Source: Anaerolineae bacterium (GTDB taxonomy: Bacteria > Chloroflexota > Anaerolineae > Aggregatilineales > Phototrophicaceae). Taken from it: a DNA stretch of 5,031 bases. The translations under genes were made by a program, and so were the position numbers. Where the stretch lies: assembly GCA_025454715.1 (NCBI GenBank), contig JALONY010000229.1:1-5031 (forward strand), given 5' to 3'. A model generated the notes under the pieces. The model was not told where the DNA came from. It saw only the letters and a program-made list of their open reading frames with translations, and did no database searches. Numbering within the stretch: the stretch's first letter is position 1; every line of letters begins with the position of its first letter. This document shows, piece after piece, positions 1-4,628 of the stretch.

Positions 1-953
1 GCGCTCGAAGGCGCGCACGGTCTGGGCGATGCCGTCGGCCAGCGGGGTCTCGTACACCGTCTGGGCGTGGGCGCGCAAGGCGCTGTCATCGAACCCCTCG
101 GGGAACGGTAGCGCCTTATCGGTGTGGCTGAGCTGGGCGTCGGGGCGGGCGGCGCGGATGTGCCCAATCACCTCGGCCATCGAGACCGGCGGCGTGCCGA
201 GGCTGAAGGCCAGCGCGCCCTGCACCGGTTGCGCGGCGGCGTCGATGAACTGGAGCGCGACATCCGAGGCGTGTTGCATCTGCACGCGGCTGCCGAAGTT
301 GATGGTGTAGGGCACGCCCGCCGCTGCCGCCAGCATCCACGCGGCTGCCGAAGTTGATGGTGTAGGGCACGCCCGCCGCTGCCGCCAGCATCGCCTTGGT
401 CGGGTCGCTGGTCAGGCCTTGGTCACGCCCCAAGCCGTAGACGGTGTGCGGGCGCAGGGCGATGCTGGCGAGGCCGTGCTCCTGCCAGTACACCTTGGCC
501 GCGCCCTCGTTGGCCACCTTATAGACGCCGTACAGGGTGCGCGGCAGGTGCGGCGCGTCGTGGGCGATCAAGCCCGTGGGGTAATCGGGCGGCGCGCCGT
601 AGACCGCGATGCTGGAGGCGTAGGCCAGATGGGTCAGGCCGGCGTGTTTGGCGGCCTCGAACACGTTGATGGTGCCGGTTACGTTGACCTGCGCGCCCAA
701 AACGGGGTTGGCGCGGCAAAACGGGACTTGGAGCGCGGCGAGGTGGATGATGCGCGTGACGCCGTGGTCGGCCACGGCGGGTGATGAAGGTGATGGCGGC
801 TTGCTCATCGGGGGTGAGCAGCAAATTGAGGCGGCTGCGGTCGGTGCTGAGGTCGAAGCTGATGGCGCGCTCGTTGCGGCGGGCGAGGTGTGCCAGCGCC
901 CACGCGCCGAGGCAGCCCATCGAGCCGGTGACGAGGGTAATCGGGGTGGTCAT
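1..953 (-). pseudogene. NAD(P)-dependent epimerase/dehydratase (extended SDR), frame broken twice, 3' end outside window
   Basis: Likely a cytosolic nucleotide-sugar epimerase/dehydratase-type enzyme; the substrate cannot be told. Read with two frame corrections it gives 299 residues before the left edge, nearly the usual 310-330, so only a short C-terminal end is missing. Visible are the Rossmann motif TGSMGCLG (residues 9-16), IIHLAAL near 68-74, the catalytic serine region YASSIAVYG (111-119) and YGVYK with Tyr141 and Lys145 as the YxxxK pair. The start at 953 is supported by AAAGGA at 969-964, 10 nt upstream. After codon 58 (ITFIT) the frame moves by one base around 776-782 and resumes as AVADHGVTRIIHLAAL. 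A 55-bp tandem duplication (283-392) shifts it again after NFGSRV; removing one copy gives NFGSRVQMQHASDVALQFID and an open frame to position 1. It is either a recent pseudogene or an intact gene with sequence errors. The family call is firm, the pseudogene status is not. Confidence 0.85.
283..392. repeat. Perfect 55-bp tandem duplication inside the epimerase gene
   Basis: Bases 283-337 and 338-392 are identical, both beginning CACGCGGCTGCC and ending CCGCCAGCATC. The flanking bases differ (G282 against C337, C338 against G393), so the unit is exactly 55 bp with no extra homology at the junction. Because 55 is not a multiple of three, the second copy shifts the epimerase frame. One copy alone restores a continuous family-like protein, so the duplication is derived and recent, or an assembly artefact. 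Confidence 0.95.
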
Positions 954-998
954 AAGCAAAAAATCCTTTGAGGGTCGGGCATCCTTAGGTGTCATCAG

Positions 999-1007
999 AC
1001 TATACCA
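999..1007 (-). promoter_or_regulatory. Extended -10 promoter candidate for the epimerase
   Basis: The minus strand reads TGGTATAGT (1007 to 999), a TGn extended -10 with one mismatch to TATAAT. It would start transcription near 992, leaving a leader of about 40 nt before the start codon at 953. There is no recognisable -35; that region is a G-run on the plus strand. The same TGGTATA core precedes the sigma factor gene. Confidence 0.45.
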
Positions 1008-1093
1008 CGCGGGGGGTGCGCGGGCGAGAGGGGGCGGGCGCTGTATGGGGCTACGGTAAGATAGACCTAAAATGAGAAAGTTGTCACATCATG

Positions 1094-1123
1094 TTGACTC
1101 GTATGAATATACAAATATATAAT
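1094..1123 (+). promoter_or_regulatory. Strong sigma-70 promoter for the leader RNA and abiF-like gene
   Basis: TTGACT (1094-1099) and TATAAT (1118-1123) are separated by 18 bp in an AT-rich setting, a near-consensus housekeeping promoter. Transcription would start around 1130, immediately before the candidate terminated small RNA and 71 nt before the toxin start codon. A partly similar element, GTTGTCA at 1080-1086, lies 13 bp upstream of GTTGACT (1093-1099) and could be a weaker alternative -35 or an operator half; this is not decidable here. Confidence 0.7.
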
Positions 1124-1129
1124 TACGTT

Positions 1130-1182
1130 ACTATACCCACCAAGCCTCTGTCGAAAGATATGCTCAAATCTGGTGGGTTTTT
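1130..1182 (+). ncRNA. Candidate small leader RNA upstream of the AbiF-like toxin
   Basis: The promoter at 1094-1123 predicts an RNA beginning near 1130. It would end at a terminator-like structure: ACCCACCA (1135-1142) pairs perfectly with TGGTGGGT (1171-1178), and the run TTTTT (1178-1182) follows. The stem encloses a 28-nt loop (1143-1170) that contains GCCTC (1144-1148) and a minor TCT/AGA hairpin. The product would be about 53 nt. The stem has a U-tract only on the plus strand, which sets its direction. AbiF-family toxins have been reported to carry a conserved upstream non-coding RNA acting as antitoxin and to be related to the ancestry of Cas13. That link is knowledge of the family; the RNA in this window is inferred from promoter and fold only. 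The 28-nt loop is long for an intrinsic terminator, so it may be a leaky attenuator or a folded RNA end. Confidence 0.5.
1135..1182 (+). terminator. Terminator/attenuator-like stem with U-tract before the abiF-like gene
   Basis: An 8-bp perfect stem (1135-1142 with 1171-1178) is followed by five T, then G and two T. It sits between the promoter and the start codon at 1201, so readthrough would be needed to express the toxin from this promoter. The large loop weakens it as a classical terminator. Confidence 0.45.
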
Positions 1183-1194
1183 GTTATATGAGGC
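1144..1194 (+). promoter_or_regulatory. Possible pseudoknot masking the toxin ribosome binding site
   Basis: GAGG at 1190-1193, 7 nt before the ATG at 1201, is the only plausible Shine-Dalgarno site for the toxin. The five bases GAGGC (1190-1194) are fully complementary to GCCTC (1144-1148), which lies in the loop of the 1135-1178 stem. Together they form an H-type pseudoknot layout that would hide the ribosome site in cis; a separate small RNA copy could do so in trans. A five-base match can arise by chance, so this is a hypothesis. Confidence 0.35.
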
Positions 1195-1200
1195 CTTTTC

Positions 1201-2109
1201 ATGAATGACAACAATAAACCCTACACTAAACCACCCCTTTCTTTTACAGCTCAAGCAGACATTTTGTTGAAACGGGGTTTGATAGCCGACAGAAGCATAC
1301 TCGTCGAGTTTCTTCAACGAGTGAATTATTATCGATTTACGACCTATCTCTACCCGTTTCGCCAAGTAGGCTCAGACCACTTTCAGGCAAACACCCACTT
1401 TTCGGATGTTCGGATGTTATATGAATTCGATCAAGCCTTAAGGGCGATGCTTTTTGATGCGATTACGACCTTGGAAATCGCGCTCCTTAGGGCGCGTTTC
1501 GTCGAGTTTTTTACGTTACGATATGGGGCTTTCGGCTACGCTGAAACAAGAAATTTTAAAATGAGTGCTGAAAAACATAAAAATTTATTGAAAAACATTC
1601 AAGAAGCTTCTGATCGCAGTAAAGAGGAATTTATAAAGCATTTTCGAAACACTTACTCCGAACCTCACCTACCTCTTTGGATGGTGGTGGAAATCACCAG
1701 TTTTGGGGATATAGTTACAATGATTGAAGGACTTCAAGCCATAGATAAACGGGAATTTTTTAGACCTTACCAGATAGATGATACAGTCATGATATCTTGG
1801 TTGCGCTCTCTGAATTACATCAGAAACTGTTGTGCACACCATGTGCGGCTCTGGAACAGAACGCTTGCAATCAGACCTAAACTGCCCAATTACAAAAATC
1901 GTCCCGAATTTCATGCCGTAAAATTTTCCGAAACACAAATCTTCTCGGTAATGACGATCATTCAGTATCTACTGAACATCATCAACCCGTCCCATCAGTG
2001 GTATGTTGAGGTCAGTGGACTTCTAGCACGCTTTCCAGACGTTCCCATCGATAAAATGGGATTCCCTGAAAACTGGCATACTTTACCCATGTGGCAGCAC
2101 TCGACCTGA
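1201..2109 (+). CDS. Abi_2 / AbiD-AbiF family HEPN protein, probable RNA-targeting toxin
   Basis: This 302-residue soluble protein belongs to the Abi_2 (AbiD/AbiF-like) abortive-infection family, recognised by KPPLSFTAQADILLKRGL (6-26 region), the NYYRFTTYLYPF block (42-53), LFDAITTLEIALLRAR (84-99) and LPLWMVVEITSFGDI (157-171). The HEPN ribonuclease motif R-x4-H is intact as Arg208-Asn209...His213 in RNCCAHHVRLWNR, the usual Abi_2 C-terminal signature. No signal peptide or membrane segment is apparent. An in-frame TGA at 1189-1191 rules out an upstream start, and GAGG at 1190-1193 supports ATG 1201. It stands alone in an AT-rich island with its own promoter and structured leader, unlike its GC-rich neighbours, which suggests horizontal acquisition. 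The likely role is cleavage of cellular or phage RNA on infection, held back by the leader RNA; this is inference from the family. Family assignment is firm; the AbiF subgroup is less certain, so no symbol is given. Confidence 0.9.
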   Translation: MNDNNKPYTKPPLSFTAQADILLKRGLIADRSILVEFLQRVNYYRFTTYLYPFRQVGSDHFQANTHFSDVRMLYEFDQALRAMLFDAITTLEIALLRARFVEFFTLRYGAFGYAETRNFKMSAEKHKNLLKNIQEASDRSKEEFIKHFRNTYSEPHLPLWMVVEITSFGDIVTMIEGLQAIDKREFFRPYQIDDTVMISWLRSLNYIRNCCAHHVRLWNRTLAIRPKLPNYKNRPEFHAVKFSETQIFSVMTIIQYLLNIINPSHQWYVEVSGLLARFPDVPIDKMGFPENWHTLPMWQHST

Positions 2110-2289
2110 GTGTAAATTTGATTCTACTGGGTTTGGTCGCCGTGGAGCGTGTCGTGCAGGGCTGTCCGTTATATTTTCATAAAAGGTTTTGTGGCCTACG
2201 AGACCCGTCGGACGCCCAACAGGCAACCCCTTGTGGGCTTGCTCTTCTTTGTAGCGTCTGGCGGGATATTGGGGCGTTGGCGGGGTGGC

Positions 2290-2309
2290 GGGTGCAGCAC
2301 GCTGCACCC
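2290..2309. repeat. GC-rich palindrome, 9-bp arms
   Basis: GGGTGCAGC (2290-2298) and GCTGCACCC (2301-2309) are perfect inverted repeats with a 2-base centre. The palindrome is followed directly by CTACGG, and the tail CCCTACGGGG recurs after the second palindrome 60 bp away, so the two look like parts of one intergenic repeat element of REP or MITE type. No coding potential. Confidence 0.7.
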
Positions 2310-2337
2310 CTACGGACGTGCGGGGCGGACGGACGCT

Positions 2338-2371
2338 GTAGGGACAACGCCCGCGTTGTCCGCGTCCCTAC
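2338..2371. repeat. Nested palindrome GTAGGGAC...GTCCCTAC
   Basis: The outer arms GTAGGGAC (2338-2345) and GTCCCTAC (2364-2371) pair perfectly. Inside them AACGC/GCGTT (2346-2350 with 2353-2357) forms a second stem, leaving GTCCGC (2358-2363) as a bulge. Alternatively GGACAACGC (2342-2350) pairs with GCGTTGTCC (2353-2361). Two competing folds, together with the GTAGGG ends, are typical of dispersed palindromic intergenic elements. Its copy number in the genome cannot be seen here. Confidence 0.65.
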
Positions 2372-2432
2372 GGGGCGTGTGGGGGGCGGGGGGATGAGGA
2401 CGACCGCCCTCATCCGTCGCACATGAAATGTT

Positions 2433-2441
2433 TGGTATAAT
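2433..2441 (+). promoter_or_regulatory. Extended -10 promoter for the sigma factor gene
   Basis: TGGTATAAT places a perfect TATAAT (2436-2441) behind a TGn extension. Transcription would begin near 2448, giving a leader of about 35 nt before the sigma factor ATG at 2483. No good -35 is present at 16-18 bp. The match suggests housekeeping sigma control of this gene; no ECF-type autoregulatory promoter is evident. Confidence 0.6.
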
Positions 2442-2482
2442 CGCCGGACGCTGGCCGCCCTGACCACACCGATGGGGGACGC

Positions 2483-3145
2483 ATGACCGAGCGCCCGAAC
2501 GAGCGCACCAATGAAGACTGGCTGACCGACCTCCAGCCCGACAACCCACGCCAGCCCGAAGCGCTGGCGGATTTGCGGGCGAAGGTGCAGCGCAGCATCT
2601 ATTACTACCTCAGCCAAGAGCGCAGCGACCTGCGCGACGCCCCGACCCAAGAGCTTCAGCAGATGGCCGAAGACCTCGCGCAGGATACCGTGATGCGCGT
2701 GCTGAACAACCTGAGCTACTTCCGCGGCGAAAGCCAATTCACCACGTGGGCCAACCGCATCGCCACGCGCATCGCCATCTCGGAACTGCGGCGCGCCCGC
2801 TACCGCGATTTCAGCCTCGACAACCTGACCGCCGAGGGCGAGACCTTGCCCGCCGAGGCCAGCCTAATCAGCGAAGCGCCGCCCAGCCCAGAGCGCGCCG
2901 CCGAGCGCGCCGACACCCTCGGGCGGGTGATGGCCTTGCTGTCGGAGTCGCTGACCGACCGACAATATAAGGCGATCGAGGCGGTGGCCTTGCGCGGCGT
3001 GCCGATGGACGTGGTGGCCGACCAACTGGGCACCAACCGCAACGCGCTGTACAAATTGCTGCACGACGCCCGCCGCAAGCTCAAGTCCGCGCTGGACGCC
3101 GACGGCTTGTCGGTCGATTATGTGCTGAACCTGTTTCAACGCTAA
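2483..3145 (+). CDS. ECF-like sigma-70 family RNA polymerase sigma factor
   Basis: This 220-residue protein directs RNA polymerase to a set of promoters. Region 2 spans about residues 60-110 with the typical pattern DLAQDTVMRVL, then FRGESQFTTWANRIATRIAI and the basic ELRRARYRD segment that contacts the -10. Region 4 spans about 145-202 (LTDRQYKAIEAVALRGVP, then VADQLGTNRNALYKLLHDARRKL), a helix-turn-helix for -35 recognition. Region 3 is absent, as in ECF sigmas. A hydrophilic N-terminus of about 25 residues and a C-terminal tail of about 16 residues (ending DYVLNLFQR) are extra. The start is preceded by GGGGGA at 2474-2479, rather close (3 nt), so initiation may be modest. A Cys-rich small gene follows after 66 bp and trxB after that, all in the same direction, suggesting a sigma/anti-sigma pair linked to thiol homeostasis. 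The family call is firm; the regulon is inferred. Confidence 0.92.
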   Translation: MTERPNERTNEDWLTDLQPDNPRQPEALADLRAKVQRSIYYYLSQERSDLRDAPTQELQQMAEDLAQDTVMRVLNNLSYFRGESQFTTWANRIATRIAISELRRARYRDFSLDNLTAEGETLPAEASLISEAPPSPERAAERADTLGRVMALLSESLTDRQYKAIEAVALRGVPMDVVADQLGTNRNALYKLLHDARRKLKSALDADGLSVDYVLNLFQR

Positions 3146-3211
3146 AATAACCGGTAAGACCCGCCGTTGACCCTCTGTCAGAGTGGATAAGAGCGACACA
3201 GGAACCGCGCC

Positions 3212-3484
3212 ATGAGCACCCCACCCCCACCCCAAGACGACGACCACAGCCGCCTGCTCGATTTCGTGCTGTCGCAACCGTTGGACGACGAATGCGTCCA
3301 CATGGATTGCACCGACGAATGCGAGCAAATCTCGCGTATGGCCGAGCGCGTCGCCAACGGCGAACGGCTGGAGGACATCATGCCCGAATTCGAGCAGCAC
3401 ATCCGATGTTGGAAGGATTGCCGTGAAGAGTTCGAGGCGTTGGTGGCCATCCTAAAGGCCGAACGCGCCGCCCGTGGCGGCTGA
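3212..3484 (+). CDS. Small Cys/His-rich protein, candidate zinc/redox anti-sigma factor
   Basis: This 90-residue acidic soluble protein has no membrane segment. Its likely metal or redox residues are Cys28, His30, Cys33, Cys37, His63, Cys66 and Cys70, arranged as two CxxxC pairs (CTDEC and CWKDC) with HIRC preceding the second. The segment FEQHIRCWKDCREEFEAL resembles the zinc anti-sigma (zf-HC2/ZAS) core, but the spacing is H-x2-C-x3-C rather than the usual H-x3-C-x2-C, so membership is uncertain. AGGAA (3200-3204), 7 nt before the ATG, supports the start. It follows the ECF sigma gene by 66 bp and precedes trxB by 56 bp. The usual position of an anti-sigma directly behind its sigma is the main argument for that role. 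In RsrA-type proteins the cysteines release the sigma on disulfide stress; whether this one does is inference. The alternative is an unrelated zinc-binding adaptor. Confidence 0.75.
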   Translation: MSTPPPPQDDDHSRLLDFVLSQPLDDECVHMDCTDECEQISRMAERVANGERLEDIMPEFEQHIRCWKDCREEFEALVAILKAERAARGG

Positions 3485-3540
3485 GTTGCCCCGTCTCATC
3501 TACTACCCGTCCCCCATCATCTGCACAGGAGTTTATCGGT

Positions 3541-4527
3541 ATGGCGAACATCAAACGTGAACGTATGGTCATCATCGGCAGTGGCCCCGCCGGTTTCGCG
3601 GCGGCGGTCTATGCCGCCCGCGCCCAGCTCAACCCGGTCATGATCGCGGGCGACACGCTCGGCGGTCAGCTCGGCCTGACCCACGACATCGAGAATTACC
3701 CGGGCGTGTTCGGCGGCGTCAGCGGCACCGATTTGGTCGAGCGCTTCAAGGAGCAGGCCGAGCACTTCGGCACGCGCATCGTGTATGACCTCGTGCACTC
3801 GGTCGATTTCAGCACCGGCACGCCGTTCACGGTCAAGACGACCGACACGACCTACTTGGCCGACTCGGTCATCGTGACGATTGGCGCCAACCCGCGCAAA
3901 TTGAACGTGCCGGGTGAAGATACCGGCGTCGGGCGCGGTGTGAGCTATTGCGGCACCTGCGACGGCTTCTTCTTCCGTGGCAAGGAAATCGTGGTGGTCG
4001 GCGGCGGCGATAGCGCCATCGAGGAGGCGCTGTTCCTGACCAAGTTCGCCACCAAGGTCGAGATTATCCACCGCCGCGACAGCCTGCGCGCCGGTGTGGC
4101 GTTGCAAAAGCGCGCCTTCGACAACCCGAAAATCAGCTTCATCTGGAACAGCGTGGTCGAGAGCATCGACGCGGCTGCCGATGGGGTGGTGAGCGGCGTC
4201 AAGCTGAAGAACCTCGTGACCGGCGAGGTGACCGACAAACCGACCCAAGGCGTGTTCATCTTCATCGGCCACACCCCCAATAGCGCGGTGTTCGGCGGCC
4301 AATTGGCCACCAATGACGCCGGTTACGTCATCACCGACGACCTGTACCGCACCAACATCGATGGCGTGTTCGCCGCCGGTGAAATTCAGGATGAGCAGTG
4401 GCGCCAAGTGGCCACCTCGGTCGGGCAGGGCGTGAGCGCGGCCATGAGCGCCATCCATTGGCTGCAAGCCCGCGAGGGTAGCCTGCAAGCGCTGGACACC
4501 GAAGAGGCCGCGCCCGCCGCGCAATAA
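3541..4527 (+). CDS. trxB: Thioredoxin-disulfide reductase
   Basis: This cytosolic FAD enzyme passes electrons from NADPH to thioredoxin. Its 328 residues are close to the usual 310-330 of the low-molecular-weight bacterial type. The order is the FAD-binding GSGPAG (13-18), GGQLGLTHDIENYPG (41-55), the redox-active Cys137-Gly-Thr-Cys140 followed by DG, NADPH-binding GGGDSA (154-159), and HRRDSLRA (177-184) whose arginines read the 2'-phosphate of NADPH. The C-terminal FAD motif is AAGEIQDEQWRQ (278-289), with Glu281 where most family members have Asp, and the active site is CGTC rather than the common CATC. Both look like tolerated variants. An AGGAG at 3527-3531, 9 nt before the ATG, fixes the start. 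It follows the Cys-rich gene by 56 bp with no clear promoter between, so co-transcription with the sigma unit is plausible. No thioredoxin gene is in the window. A strong hairpin follows the stop. Confidence 0.97.
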   Translation: MANIKRERMVIIGSGPAGFAAAVYAARAQLNPVMIAGDTLGGQLGLTHDIENYPGVFGGVSGTDLVERFKEQAEHFGTRIVYDLVHSVDFSTGTPFTVKTTDTTYLADSVIVTIGANPRKLNVPGEDTGVGRGVSYCGTCDGFFFRGKEIVVVGGGDSAIEEALFLTKFATKVEIIHRRDSLRAGVALQKRAFDNPKISFIWNSVVESIDAAADGVVSGVKLKNLVTGEVTDKPTQGVFIFIGHTPNSAVFGGQLATNDAGYVITDDLYRTNIDGVFAAGEIQDEQWRQVATSVGQGVSAAMSAIHWLQAREGSLQALDTEEAAPAAQ

Positions 4528-4558
4528 AACCGCGCCCACCCCGCGCATACGCACCATT

Positions 4559-4589
4559 ACGGCGCAGACCGTCGCAGTCTGCGCCGTTT
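4559..4589 (+). terminator. Hairpin terminator after trxB
   Basis: ACGGCGCAGAC (4559-4569) and GTCTGCGCCGT (4577-4587) form a perfect 11-bp GC-rich stem with a 7-base loop, followed by only two further T (three in a row counting the last arm base) before CGCGTT. It lies 31 bp after the trxB stop and 41 bp before the next start. The stem is strong and the U-tract weak, so termination may be partial. Confidence 0.65.
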
Positions 4590-4628
4590 CGCGTTATCAT
4601 CAGGGGGACACAGGGAGGATAGCGGCCT

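Larger units (their letters stand above)
2110..2432. other. Gene-free stretch between the toxin and sigma genes
   Basis: I see no convincing gene here on either strand. The first part (2110-2200) is the tail of the AT-richer island and includes a weak AT-rich inverted repeat, CATAAAA/TTTTGTG (2178-2193), too poor in GC to act as a good terminator for the toxin gene. From about 2200 the sequence returns to high GC and carries the palindromic repeats at 2290-2309 and 2338-2371, then G-runs at 2372-2393. Short frames here have compositions that look like noise. Confidence 0.6.

Noticed and set aside
1094..1200. CRISPR-like repeat or guide next to a Cas13-related HEPN protein
   Set aside because: There is no repeated spacer-repeat pattern; only one structured leader is visible, and the protein has a single HEPN motif and is far too short for Cas13.
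1123..1365. 80-codon minus-strand frame over the toxin leader and 5' end
   Set aside because: It overlaps the promoter, structured leader and start of a clear Abi_2 gene, and has no ribosome site or recognisable family.
1040..2200. Target-site duplication or terminal repeats bounding the AT-rich island
   Set aside because: Comparison of the two edges showed only short, imperfect similarities (for example CTACGG-like words), not enough to call.
2372..2393. G-runs as a second G-quadruplex
   Set aside because: Only three separated G-tracts (2372-2375, 2381-2386, 2388-2393) lie close enough, one short of the usual four.
2091..2426. Plus-strand frames downstream of the toxin gene
   Set aside because: They cross palindromic repeats and G-runs, with no good ribosome site and no family resemblance.
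2177..2737. 186-codon minus-strand frame across the intergenic repeats and sigma gene start
   Set aside because: It runs antisense into the conserved sigma region 2 coding sequence and through the palindromic repeats; the product looks like noise.
3167..3191. TTGACC followed by TAAGAG as a promoter before the Cys-rich gene
   Set aside because: TTGACC at 3167-3172 is good, but no acceptable -10 occurs at 16-18 bp; it stays possible but unsupported.
3200..3206. GGAACC resembling an ECF sigma -35 element
   Set aside because: It coincides with the ribosome binding site of the small gene and would place the -10 inside the coding region, so it is better read as the Shine-Dalgarno site.
3517..4557. 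Long open frame (346 codons) on the minus strand opposite trxB
   Set aside because: It is the antisense shadow of a well-recognised trxB with full motifs; its Val/Ala/His/Asp-rich composition is typical of high-GC mirror frames.
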